Of a stretch of 64,000 nt of DNA, positions 44,766 through 55,080 are shown piece by piece. The stretch covers positions 1,253,501 through 1,317,500 of the forward strand of contig JASPKZ010007430.1 of the NCBI GenBank assembly GCA_030220185.1, read 5' to 3'. Each line of letters opens with the position of its first letter. Within the stretch, counting starts at the first letter, position 1. This DNA comes from Diploptera punctata. Taxonomy: Eukaryota; Arthropoda; Insecta; Blattodea; Blaberidae. The notes beneath the pieces are model-generated. The model made no database searches and was not told the DNA's origin. It worked only from the letters and a program-made list of their open reading frames with translations. The position numbers and the translations under genes were made by a program.

Positions 44766-46047
44766 ATAGGGACATTCCATATGAAATCGGCAAAAAAAAT
44801 TGTGGAAATTGAACTCACATTTTTAAAAGTTTACAATTTTTTTACAGTGAAACTTTATGACATACTGAATATCTGAACCGAATTTCAAGTCTTCGCTTGG
44901 TGTAATTAAAGAGTAATAGAGCTGTCAATTTATCGTATTGTTTTAAAAAGTCTCTTTTATAAAATAAATTTCTCGAAGTATAACTACTCCCTCAACTTGA
45001 AAAGATAGAGTCACATTATAGATGATTTTATGCTCTATCGCTTGAAAATTAGTACGTTAATATTTACGTTTTTCTGAAGGGCGTAAATGCAATTGACCTT
45101 TGTCACCAAAAATTTTATAAAATCAAAAGTGCCACATTATTACCTGAACACCAGTTAATTTTTTGTAATTAGTATTAAAGTGGCGTTTTGAAAGGAAACT
45201 ACCAAAAATAATTATTTTTCCCTAAAATCTCCTATGTGTAGACAGCCCGCAATACATTTCGCGTGAGTGAAGATCGCTCGCTCGTACCATAGAGAAACTT
45301 CGAATAGAGGGGAAACTGAGTACAGTGACATCTAAAAAATTTCGGTCGTTTACGATCAACTACAATGAGCAAACTACAATGGTAGCGCTGTTTCGTAGTA
45401 ACAGAATATGTAACTAAATAAAACAAATGCAAGGCACACGGCGTCGTTCACGGCGTGTTTAACGGTGTTCACTCGGGATTATGGGAAGTTAGCCATTTTG
45501 TAAATTTAAATTTTTAACTGCTATCCTTTCGTTCTATGTAGACGGTACTGTAAATTATCGAAAGTTAAAATCATTACTTAGATTTTATTTTACTCTAATT
45601 TGTAAGTAAATTCAAGCTTGTTTACATTTTTAATGTGAATCTATTTTCAAAGATAAACCTACTAGAAGTGATAAAATTCTAAGATTTGTTAGGTTAGGAA
45701 GAGTGATGTTAGTGTACAGCCATTTCTAATAAACATTTTAAAAATGTGACTTTATAATGGACAGATGTACGACATGGCTAAGGTTATTTAATAAATATTG
45801 TATAAAATATGTATGTGAGAATAAGGGGGTAGGTCAATTGTACATATTTATTAAAAGAGCTCATAATGCACGTTTTAAAATTTTAATAAACGAAAATAAA
45901 TTAACATGTTTTATTTATTTCCATTCTTCCTTTCTGTTAAAATTAAAGAAAATCTGTAGGTCTGAGAGACTGGGTATACATAATTCCACAATTTAAGATT
46001 AATTAATGTTATTTATTCCTATAAAAGTTAAATTCCATGATTATTCA

Positions 46048-46176
46048 CCAGATGGCGTTATATAATTATAATTCATAATTTTACCACCAGGCGGTGCTGA
46101 ATTTCATATTAGTACCAAAAAAAGAACCGAAAAAATTTAGGTGTCGTTAGTTGTATTACACTAGCGCCGCCTGTGG
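46048..46176. promoter_or_regulatory. Cluster of three CTCF-like motifs
   Basis: CCAGATGGCGTT (46048-46059), CCACCAGGCGGTGCTG (46084-46099) and, inverted, CCACAGGCGGCGCT (46163-46176) each match 8-9 of 10 core positions of the CTCF pattern AGRKGGCRCY. They sit in an otherwise AT-rich part of transposon X copy 1. This is a pattern match only. Confidence 0.3.
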
Positions 46177-46344
46177 CATGTACGCGCAACTTGCCTACTT
46201 TCTTCTCTGGTACTCTGTGCGCTCGTACAATCAATGACGGACTACTTGGTAATAGTCCTTTGCGCACTTACAAATATTTTTATTGCTATTATCATCATTG
46301 CATTATTTTTATTATCATTATTACAGTTATTATATTATCATCAT

Positions 46345-46690
46345 CATCAGTTACACTTTTATATTTATTTTTCACATATTTATTGTGAGACATTTTTTGC
46401 TCTCTTGATGGGACTTACCCTATCAATTTAAATGATTCATTTAATGTTGGTATAGCCGATTCTTTAACGATGTCGGAATTACTATCGTTATTGCTACTAG
46501 GTTGTGTTACATCGGATTCCTCATTTTCAGTATTAGTTAATCTGTTAGGCTGTACATCCTCAACATTTCTCTTACCCTCTAAAATTTGCCTGCAATTACC
46601 ACATATTTTTGCCGAGAGCCAATGTTCTTGGGGTACCCCGAATTTCTCACAGATCCATGGAAGGACAGATCTGATTTTTTTTAACTACTC
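46345..46690 (-). pseudogene. Transposon X gene, N-terminal remnant (copy 1)
   Basis: The reverse strand reads a W-I-C...C-G-N-C zinc-binding-like segment (PWICEKFGVPQEHWL, AKICGNCRQILEGKRN), then a Ser/Asn/Asp-rich linker (NEESDVTQPSSNNDSNSD, IVKESAIPTLNESFKLIG). It meets a stop where copy 2 has GGGGAAAG and this copy has GGGTAAG. The SHNKYVKNKYKSVT continuation is still readable before similarity ends. Compared with copy 2 it keeps the linker in frame after GKR, where copy 2 has lost bases. Confidence 0.65.
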
Positions 46691-47251
46691 TTATGTCGTC
46701 CGAGTGGATTGAAACACTTTCCATTCACATAACACCAGTTAGGCTTATTCATAATAGACAGTATAATTATATGTACAGTAATAAAATAAAATACTTCAAT
46801 CTGCAAACTTGTTAGTTAAAAACGATAAAAGGTTATTTTAAATTTGACTCTAATACTTAAAATGACGAGGTACACTAAACACACGCACTGATTTAAATCA
46901 AATGTCTAGTAAATAATCTGAACTTGAGAATTGTTGATAGAGGAGCAGATGTTTTAAGAAGACGCGCTGATTCAGCATTATTATCGTTTGTTACGAGTAT
47001 GAAGTGGTACGAGTATTAAAACATTCGGTTTTATTTGGAAGTGATATATTGTATAATAACAACACTATTTCGTCATAGTTTCCAGGGTACAATACAGTAC
47101 ACTCAATAAAAAATTATTTTAAGATTGAAATTAGTAATTATAACATAATAAAAATCTATACCAGTTTATTCAATTAATGGTGTAAGAGTTTTTATTATAA
47201 TATTTCATTTAATTGCAATGAAAAATTTGTAACAAAATAAATAATTTGTTT

Positions 47252-47586
47252 TAAGGGAGGAAAGAAGATTACGAGTATTTGATAATAAAGTTCTTAGGAA
47301 AATATTTGGATCAAAAAGAGATGAACAACATGAACAGACAGATGAACGGAGAAAACTACATAATAGTGAGCTATATGATATGTATAGAAAGCCAGATATA
47401 ATAAGAACAGTTAAGTCTCGTAGGCTTCGATGGGCGGGACATGTGGCACGTATGGGGGATGAAAGAGGTGCTTGGAAACTTCTTGTAGGAAAACCGGATA
47501 GGGATAGGGATGTATGGAGAGCTTATTCTGCGCGGCCATGAATCTACAGGTTCGATAGAGCTAGTGAGTTAGTTAGTTATTTAGTT
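47252..47586 (+). mobile_element. RTE-like LINE, family alpha, with target duplication (copy 11)
   Basis: It is flanked by ATAAATAATTTGTTT on both sides (47237-47251 and 47587-47601). It reads REERRLRVFDNKVLRKIFG, RTVKSRRLRWAGHVARMGDE and GAWKLLVGKPD, then jumps over the RPVGRPRMRW...WKTLA region to RDRDVWRAYSA and the GTTA tail. The internal 85 bp deletion is shared with copy 13. Confidence 0.85.
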
Positions 47587-47764
47587 ATAAATAATTTGTT
47601 TAATAATTCACAGTAAACGTAAGTAACAGAGCTCTTTACTTCTCGCTTTACCAATTAAATTCCATAAACAAACATTTACTGCGTAAGAATTAAATTATAG
47701 CGACTTTTATAAATTAATGGCACTGTTCCCTTAAGCAGAACATATAATAATGTATTACATTTAA

Positions 47765-49155
47765 CCCGTTGGGTGGGCGTTACGTGAATATCCGTCTCAA
47801 GAAAGCCTTCACTCGGTGGGAGTTACGGATATATCCAACGAAATATGTATTATTTTTTTTCTAAGTTAATTGGCGATACAGGAAGACAAAATTTTGAAGA
47901 TCTGTTCTGTATGGGTATGACATCTAGTGTGATTTTTTTCAACCCCCTTTGACCGGTCTCTTAACAGTTTCTTATTACGAGAGTTAAAATCACATATCAT
48001 GTATGCGCGCAAGAACGGACTAACGTATATCGGTAACTGGCCAGCTATATAACATTCATGATAAAATATTATTCACTAGACGTGTTCAGAAAAAAAAAAA
48101 AACAGACACCATCTGTTTGCTTAACATAATATATCTCTCAACTCAGATTAGCCTTAAACCTTAATGCAAGAACGGTCTAAGTTAATGAAAAAATAATAAC
48201 TCTGGTACAGTTTCTTGTAACTTCTCATTCACACGTTGAAATGAGAGGTCTGTCTTTTATCACATTAGAAAAATATTGCACAAACATTCAATTGGGGTTG
48301 CTAACTTTTACCCTCCATTCTCCAGTCTTGAAGTACTAGTTCAAACGTCTTATTTCGCTTCTAGTTTTTTTTTCACTTCATATTTTTTTATAAGCTACTA
48401 ACAATTTACTGAAAATATGAGTGTTTTCTAAAATGAAGTTATGAAGCATTCATAATACTAACAACACGCCAGTGTTCAATAACGCCACTGATAATATCTG
48501 ATGACGTCAATAATCACTATTACTACAATAAAAACTACTAATTGTACAGATATATATTTTTACGGTATATTAAAGTTCTAAAAATAAAAAAAATGCGATT
48601 ATTTGTAATAACTCAAAACTGACAGTATTTAGTAACGCCACTGGTCATATGTGTCGTAAAATTTTAATATTTACACAGTGTTAAAAGAGATTGTATATTT
48701 ACATTATAAACTTCGGAGTAAATTGCCAATATAAATTAATTAATTAATTTATACATATATCCTAAATGCTTAGTTTATATCGATGTAATACTTGAAATAA
48801 CGCCACTGATGACAGACACCATGTAAGGCCAGAGTTAACATTTATTGCATTTAAGAGATTTGCATACTTTTTAATATTCATTATATGTAATATAAATAAT
48901 GTTTTCCAAATTACTTTTAAATTGAACACGAGAAGACACTTGTGCCGTTTTTTTACTAAAGTTGAAAAAAATAAAAATATGAAATTTCGATTAAAAAATA
49001 TGACCATATGAAAGAGAATGGTTGTTTTGTATAATATTTGATGGATATGTTACAAATGTTTACTCCCTGTATTTTTTATAATATCTTAAATTAAAGGAAG
49101 AAAAGGCTCCCCACAGAGCTGTAGAACTGCACTAGCTAGGTCCCCAGTTAAGGGG
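47765..49155. mobile_element. piggyBac-like non-autonomous element, 1391 bp, TTAA-flanked
   Basis: TTAA lies at 47761-47764 and 49156-49159. The ends are CCCGTTGGG and (inverted) CCCCTTAACTGGGG. Two independent empty sites exist in homologous sequence, at 50166-50169 in the second tandem unit and 62416-62419 in transposon copy 2, each with a single TTAA and matching flanks. The left subterminal region has two similar blocks, GGCGTTACGTGAATATCC and GGAGTTACGGATATATCC. The phrase AACGCCACTG recurs at about 48482, 48633 and 48800. No transposase frame is present. Confidence 0.85.
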
Positions 49156-49571
49156 TTAATGACAGTTAAAAAAGTTACTGAGGAAGCGCAGTCAGCTGTT
49201 TCAATTAAGTACGCGCGCGACCTTGGTCGTGAAATGAACCAGTTGCTCTGTTGGATCCGTCAGTTTTTAACGATAATAGAATAAAAAACATTTATATTTT
49301 CTGAACTATTCAACACGCCAAAAGGTAATTGCTGGAAATTAATCCTTATTACGTGTGTAGTATCCTGGATTTTTTCGTTTTCATTTTTTGATATGTACTG
49401 CAGTAAACCGCCATACAGTACACTCAATAAAAAATTATTTTAAGATTGAAATTAGTAATTATAACATAATAAAAATCTATACCAGTTTATTCAATTAATG
49501 GTGTAAGAGTTTTTATTATAATATTTCATTTAATTGCAATGAAAAATTTGTAACAAAATAATAATTTGTTT

Positions 49572-49991
49572 TAAGGGAGGAAAGAAGATTACGAGTATTT
49601 GAGAGTAAAGTTCTTAGGAAAATATTTTGATCAAAAAGAGACGAACAGACAGGTGAACGGAGGAAACTACATAATAGTGAGCTACATGATATGTATAGAA
49701 AGTCAGATATAATAAGAACAGTTAAGTCTCGTAGGCTTCGATGGGCAGGTCATATGGTACGTATGGAGGATGAAAGAGGTGCTTGGAAAATTCTGGTAGG
49801 AAAACCGGAGGGAAAACGCCCAGTTGGAAGACTAAGAATGAGGTGGGAGAATAACATTATACATGATTTGAAGGAAGTAGATTATACAGAGGATAATTGG
49901 AAAACGTTAGCTCGGGATGGGATGTATGGAGAGCTTATGTCCGCGCTGCCATGAACCTACAGGTTCCACAGAGCCAGTGAGTGAGTTAGTT
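49572..49991 (+). mobile_element. RTE-like LINE, family alpha, undeleted twin (copy 12)
   Basis: It is the same insertion as copy 11, duplicated with its host block, but without the 85 bp deletion. The open part 49691-49954 reads MYRKSDIIRTVKSRRLRWAG, GKPEGKRPVGRLRMRW and HDLKEVDYTEDNWKTLA. The left flank has lost a base of the target repeat (AATAATTTGTTT). Confidence 0.85.
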
Positions 49992-50921
49992 ATAAATAAT
50001 TTGTTTAATAATTCACAGTAAACGTAAGTAACAGAGCTCTTTACTTCTCACTTCAGCAATAAAATTTGATAAATAAATATCTACTGCGTAAGAATTAAAA
50101 TATCGCCACTTTTATAAATTTACGGTAGTGTTCCATTAAGCACAACATATAATAATTTATTCCATTTAATGGCAGTTGAAAAAGTCACTGATGAAGCTCT
50201 TTTAATAAAGTACGCGCGCGACCTTGGTCGTGAAATGAATCTGATGCGCCGTGGACCCGCGAGTTTTTTTACGAAAATAGAATAAAAAACATTTATATTG
50301 TCTGAACTATTCAACTCTCCAAAAGGATAATTGCTGAAAATTAATCCTTATTACGTGAATAGTATCCTGTATTATTTCCGTTTTCATTTTTTGATATGTA
50401 CTGCAGTAAACCGCCATAAAACAGAAAATTGACACCGAAAATAAAAATATCCTAATTATAAAAATAACACCCTTAAACTACATGATATCACCTATATAAA
50501 TATGTTTGAAACAAATTTTTGCTGTTTACTGTTTCAGAAATATTAGTTAGTAAACGTTTTAGTTTATCATATTTACGATAATTTTAGATCATCATAACTA
50601 CGAACCTATAAATGATAAAAATTAAATTTCTGTATTAATACGTTTATAAATGTATTCACTATATTTAGGGATACATAAAATTAAAAAAAATAAATTGCAA
50701 GATTTTTTGCTGTCCGATTTGATATGGAATGTCCCATACATGCAATAACGGTGATGATGATCGGGGAGCTCCAGAACCACCAGAATTACTGGTAATTTAC
50801 ACCTAGTAACATCTCGCCATGAATAATAAAAATAATAATTACACTCAATAGTTAACTGAATTCTATTATTTATAATTATTCTAATATTTATAATAAAAAC
50901 AATAACCAAACATAATGAAAC

Positions 50922-51335
50922 ATCATCATCATAGTGCATTCACGAATTTAGGCCATTTATTTGTTCACCTGTTTCGGCCTCAATAGAAACACCATCCAAA
51001 AGTCTTTTGAGTGGACGTCCTGGTCTTCTTCCTGCAGGTTGATAGTTTAACATTTGCTTGGGTATCTTGTAATCCCCTATTCGATGAACGTGTTGCATCC
51101 ATCTTGACTTACAATCAAAAATTTTGTTTTCTAAAGGTTCCATGTGTAATTCTTCTAAGATATCTTCATTTTTTTATGATCTAGTAGTGTGTATCCAACA
51201 GTCGTTCGAAGATACTCTTTTCAGCAGATCTATGTTTCCGTATATAATTCTGTTTGAATGTTAATACTTCGTCACCATACAAAGGAGTTGGAAGAACCAG
51301 TGTTTTATCCATTTTTAGTCTTGAATTTTTTGGAA
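50922..51335 (-). pseudogene. LINE 3' end, family beta (copy 2)
   Basis: A reverse frame of 67 codons (50940-51143) reads MEPLENKIFDCKSRWMQHVH, a PAGRRPGRPLKRLLDG block and VSIEAETGEQ, then CAT-rich tail. Further upstream, to 51335, are a DHKKNEDILEELH-like stretch, a TLLYGDEVLTFKQN-like stretch and the LALPTP block, with a stop. It lies just outside transposon X copy 1. One Arg is missing from the G-R-R-R-P of copy 1. Confidence 0.75.
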
Positions 51336-51958
51336 TAACTGTGACTTGAAGATACAATTTGTTAACTCTAAAATTCTTAATTTTAATATTTTTGCATTTG
51401 CATTCTTTTCTTCTTCATATGAGAATAATAAAAACTGTAATATAACCACATGGTTTATTTTGGAGAACTTGCAACATTTCAAAATATTTTGGGAGAATGT
51501 TTGAGTTTGTGGGCAGGAGCTTAAGGAATAATCACGCGTGATTGGCCATTGAATGGGTTACTATAGCAAAACAGGCTCGCAATTCTGAAACGCTGAATTG
51601 TCAGAAGTCCATAGATCCTTTAACTTCATTGTAATAGTATAGACCCTTCAGTATTATTATTGTTCCTTTGGTTCTTCACACAGACGTAAAGATATAGGCC
51701 TAACCTTCTAGTGATGAAGTAGGAAATTTGCTTCCAACGCAATCTGCGGAGTCTTACCTTTCAAATATGGTTCCAATTCATTTACCCTTCTGTTGTCCAA
51801 AACTAATACATTTGAATGAAGTAGTAATAAACGTATAATAAAAAATAATTCCATGTAAAATTTAACATAACAAATGACAATTAAAGTTTCTCCCTGCTTC
51901 CCGAAGTGTATATGGATTATTAAAAACTTATGTGCATACATCCCAAATACTGTAGAAT
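51336..51958. other. No feature recognised
   Basis: AT-rich and non-repetitive within the window. It would be the upstream or 5' untranslated region if the frame at 51959 is a real exon. Confidence 0.35.
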
Positions 51959-52221
51959 ATGAACAAATTCATGCGTAACAAAGAATTATTATTTATTTTA
52001 ATTAAAACTCTTACACTACACAGACGCGTCATTTGTTACACCACTTATTATCGCCTCAGTATGATTATTGTCCGTTTATATAAAAGCAGGTGCCGCGTGA
52101 CAATACTTGACAAACGATTAACATGCGGAATTATTATATTGGCGGTAGTCGGCATCTTTGTATTTAATTACATATATAACAGCTGCGGGGAAACAAAGCG
52201 AGTCGTCGGACAACCATCATA
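51959..52221 (+). CDS. Possible first exon of a type II membrane protein
   Basis: An open frame of 87 codons starts at ATG 51959, with a second ATG near 52061. The second half reads a short basic N-terminus (VRLYKSRCRVTILDKRL), one strongly hydrophobic segment (CGIIILAVVGIFVFNYIYNS), then a polar stretch (CGETKRVVGQPS). Basic tail, one membrane anchor and a lumenal side is the layout of Golgi glycosyl- or sulfotransferases. At the end, CATCATA is followed by GTAAGG, an acceptable splice donor at 52222, so the stop there may be intronic. The stretch has many CpG dinucleotides, unlike the repeats around it, and is not repeated in the window. It could still be chance; no second exon was found. 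Confidence 0.3.
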
Positions 52222-52276
52222 GTAAGGTGATAGTACCTTCATTACACGCTTTATATTAGCTTGACCTGTATCTATC

Positions 52277-52567
52277 TATGTAACGGAATCTTTCAACGCG
52301 ATTTTCATCCACTTAAAATCATTGGATCGACTTAAAACATTGTATACTTGTAAAGGACTCGTGACAATACAATAATTCCATATTTGTTTCTAAAATCCTG
52401 GCCAGAATCATCAGAAAAAAAAAATATGTAACGGAATCTTTGAACACGATTTTCACCCACTTAGGAACATTGGATCGACTTGAAACTTTGTATACTTGTA
52501 AAGGACCCGTGACAATACAATATTTTCATATTTGTTTCTAAAATCCTGGCCAGAATCATCAGAAAAT
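52277..52567. repeat. 148 bp tandem duplication, two units
   Basis: Units start TATGTAACGGAATCTTT at 52277 and 52425 and end CTGGCCAGAATCATCAGAAAA. They are about 92 percent identical by eye. The right unit is followed by ATCAAAAAAATG. No coding frame. Confidence 0.85.
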
Positions 52568-52777
52568 CAAAAAAATGAAAACTGGTATAATAGGTTGCGG
52601 ACTTGACGACTTTTTAGTCAATCGTTGGTAGAGCGGTGAACTGTAGTGGTATATAATTTCAGTAATCCATAGGTCGCTGTTTTTAGAAGAGTATTTCTTT
52701 TAGCTCATACTACAATAGTATCGAATTTAAAGATATTTACATTTTTATCTTATTCTGTAAAATATTAAAACTAAAAG

Positions 52778-53250
52778 ATAAAAAATAAATAATAGTTTTA
52801 AAAAACTAAAACAACACACTTTATTAGAAAACCGAACTAAAAAATGAAAAATAATTTAAATTTTCAACGGGATAAAATTAAAGTGGTCAACAAAAAAATC
52901 ATCTCCAACACATCTAGAATAAAACTAGAGTTATCTAAAAAAAATTACAATCAAAAGCGTGGCTTGCTTTTTATGTTTTTTACATTTTCTTAAGAGACTT
53001 TACTTTTACCAATATCTGTTTATTTCAAATATATTAATTGATATAGAGCACCCCACGCTTTTGATGGTAACATTATGTTTTTTGTAGATACCTCTAGTTT
53101 TATTCTAGATGTGTTGGAGATGATTTTTTTGTTGACCACTTTAATTTTATCCCAAGCGTGTTGCAAATTAAAATTATTTTTCATTTTTTAGTTCGGTTTT
53201 CTAATAAAGCGTGTTGTTTTAGTTTTTTAAAACTATTATTTATTTTATAT
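52778..53250. mobile_element. Foldback element with ~170 bp arms
   Basis: The left arm has AATAATAGTTTTAAAAAAC, CAACACACTTTATTAG, AACCGAACTAAAAAATG, TAAAATTAAAGTGGTCAAC and ATCATCTCCAACACATCTAG. The right arm has the exact inverse of each in reverse order. An unpaired centre of about 110 bp (52960-53070) is edged by CAAAAGCGTGG and CCACGCTTTTG. No target duplication is clear. Confidence 0.8.
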
Positions 53251-53309
53251 AATTAGTGACTAAAGTTTATTAGAACATAAAACTCAGAACATGCATTTTT
53301 AACTCCTCG

Positions 53310-53311
<2 letters not shown>

Positions 53312-53364
<53 letters not shown>
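53312..53364. repeat. (GT)n microsatellite
   Basis: About 26 GT units next to the hairpin element at 53367. Confidence 0.95.
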
Positions 53365-53366
<2 letters not shown>

Positions 53367-53368
<2 letters not shown>

Positions 53369-53655
53369 TAGGGTTAAAACTTTTTTGACTTTTGTGAAAT
53401 AAAATATTTCATGTGCAATGGGTGGATGAACTTTTATTTAAACCCATTGAAAAAGACCCTCATTTCACTGAGCTTAAAGAAAAGGTCACTCCCAAATATA
53501 TTTATATATCGATATTTAATATTGGTTTGGGGGTGACCTTTTCTTGAAGCTCAGTGAAATAAAGGCCTTTCTCAATGTTTTTAAGCAAAAGTTCACCCTA
53601 TCATTGCACAGGAATTATTTTATTTCACAAAAGTCCAGAAAGTTATAACCCTAAT
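53367..53655. mobile_element. Hairpin MITE, 289 bp
   Basis: The ends ATTAGGGTTA are inverted. The arms pair through GACTTTTGTGAAATAAAAT, GCAATGGGTG/GCAATGATAGGGTG, AACTTTT and GTGACCTTTTCTT-like blocks. The loop at about 53491-53531 is AT-rich. GTAT flanks both sides (53363-53366, 53656-53659), a possible 4 bp duplication, although the left flank is microsatellite. No coding capacity. Confidence 0.75.
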
Positions 53656-54023
53656 GTATAATATTATATTCACAATTGCTTGATGAAATAAAATTGAAAA
53701 CTTTACAGATAGTATTTTACTCTCACTCTGCAAAACCTGCCATTCTACAGTTACGTTATTTACCGGTATAAAACCTTAAACTTTAAGTACAATTATTAAA
53801 TAAAATTATAGAAACTCCATCTTTTCTGTTATTAAATGGATTGATTCCTTGATATAAATGTTTTGAAGAGAATAAGTAATATCCTACTATAAGAAGGCTA
53901 AACTTTTTTTTTGGTTGAAATTGTTACGTCAGTTGCCATCAAATTGTACAATAATGAAAATAAGTTTACAGATACTTTGAAATAATAAACATAATGATTT
54001 AGGTACTGTGTATTATTTATAAT
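53656..54023. other. No feature recognised
   Basis: AT-rich interval between the hairpin MITE and repeat W. Confidence 0.35.
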
Positions 54024-54228
54024 GACTATTTAACTCATGCCCCAAATGGAAGTCAATGACCAATCACATTTCAATGATTTTTTATTTACAACCAATCACA
54101 GTCGTGTTTCGTCTAGAATTTACCAACTAAAGTTTATCATAATAAAGAAAGCACCTTCTTTTTAACATTCTGAATAGGGCATAGCATTATTTTGCAGTGA
54201 CTGACTCTGTAAGAAATACGGCTTCCAG

Positions 54229-54269
<41 letters not shown>

Positions 54270-54780
54270 CATGCATGTCAATACATAGCGCTTGCAGGAG
54301 TTAATATATAAACATTTGTAGCAATTCATTGTACCACCAAAAAAAGGAACACTGTTTGCACTTTCTTAAATGTATTTTTTCCCAGGTAATAATCCAGAAA
54401 AATAGAATTGTCATGTTTACATCATACGACATCAGAAATGAATTAATATACAGTTTGATGTGTTTCATTTTTTTCTCCACTAGAGAGCATTCTTACAATA
54501 TTGCATTCCTTTGGCAATAACAAATATGATCTGGTTGCAGTGATAAACAAAAGAAGCAGATGAAGCGTACCAATCGTTTCTCGTTTGTTTTCAAACATCG
54601 CCGTTTACATTAAATATATAAATATTTTAAAATAACTATAGTTAAATAATGATTTGTGAGTAAATAGCTTAATTTTATTCGTTAAATAATCCTAACAAAT
54701 GCCACTCTTGATTTCCAAATTCTTATAAGTAATGCCACTCTTGATTTCCAAATTATCGATAAATTCACGACTCACGAAGT
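54024..54780 (+). mobile_element. Repeat W (copy 1)
   Basis: It starts GACTATTTAACTCATGCCCC and ends with two tandem TTTCCAAAT blocks (GCCACTCTTGATTTCCAAAT at about 54700 and 54732) and ATCGATAAATTCACGACTC. The whole segment recurs inverted at 57960-58648, and its right third recurs inverted at 54795-55080. It contains a (TA)n run at 54235-54266. Short frames are not conserved between copies. The class is unknown; the terminal inverted blocks suggest a DNA element. Confidence 0.65.
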
Positions 54781-54794
54781 GAGAAGTGAATTTA

Positions 54795-55080
54795 TCTAGA
54801 GAATTTGGAAATCAAGAGTGACATTTGTTAGGACTATTTAACGAATAAAATTAATATATTTACTAAAAAATAATCATTTGAATATAGTTACCCGTGTTTT
54901 AAAATATTTATATAGTTAATGTAAACGGCGATGTTTGAAAACAAATTAGAAATGTGAGGTTATGTGCATTCACTGCAACTCGATCATATTATTTATTGCC
55001 AAATAGGATCGCAATATTGTAAGAATGCACTCTAGTGGAGAAAGAATGAAACACATCAAACTATTTTAATGAACATTATA
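54795..55080 (-). mobile_element. Repeat W, right third, inverted (copy 2)
   Basis: It begins GAATTTGGAAATCAAGAGTG and runs through TTAACGAATAAAAT, GTAAACGGCGATGTTTGAAA and GCAATATTGTAAGAATGCAC to AAACACATCAAACT, the inverse of 54430-54715. With copy 1 it forms a palindrome whose centre holds CACGACTCACGAAGTG. Confidence 0.7.

Larger units (their letters stand above)
47093..50416. repeat. Tandem duplication of ~1 kb inside transposon X copy 1
   Basis: Unit 1 is 47093-49413 (about 926 bp after removing the piggyBac-like insertion). Unit 2 is 49414-50416 (1003 bp). Both begin ACAGTACACTCAAT and end GCAGTAAACCGCCAT. The difference is mainly an 85 bp deletion in the LINE fragment of unit 1. Copy 2 of the transposon has only one unit. 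Confidence 0.85.
44769..50735 (-). mobile_element. DNA transposon, family X (copy 1), internally deleted and rearranged
   Basis: The ends are inverted: left GGGACATTCCATATGAAATC, right (inverted) GGGACATTCCATATCAAATC. ATA flanks both sides (44766-44768, 50736-50738). The coding remnant lies on the reverse strand at 46345-46690. The part from 46345 to the right end matches copy 2 (61856-63823) in inverted orientation. At 46345 similarity stops at a GAT/AAT-rich junction, so most of the gene is deleted. Inside are an alpha LINE fragment present twice because of a tandem duplication (47093-50416), and a piggyBac-like insertion (47765-49155). The superfamily is not assigned. A 3 bp ATA duplication would fit PIF/Harbinger-like or CACTA-like elements, but TATA at two sites leaves it open. 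Confidence 0.75.

Noticed and set aside
45757..45996. 79-codon forward frame inside transposon X copy 1 as a possible gene
   Set aside because: It is lysine/isoleucine-rich as expected from AT-rich DNA, with no recognised motif, and could not be tested against copy 2 because that part lies outside the window.
46470..46712. Forward frame MSELLSLLLLGCVTSD with a leucine-rich start, repeated inverted at 63459-63761
   Set aside because: The duplication looked like a conserved gene, but the opposite strand gives the zinc-finger-like transposon X gene in both copies. The leucines are antisense of Asn/Asp codons in its linker.
54329..54520. 63-codon frame in repeat W as a possible coding sequence
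   Set aside because: The inverted copies at 55000-55080 and 58200-58330 do not keep the frame.
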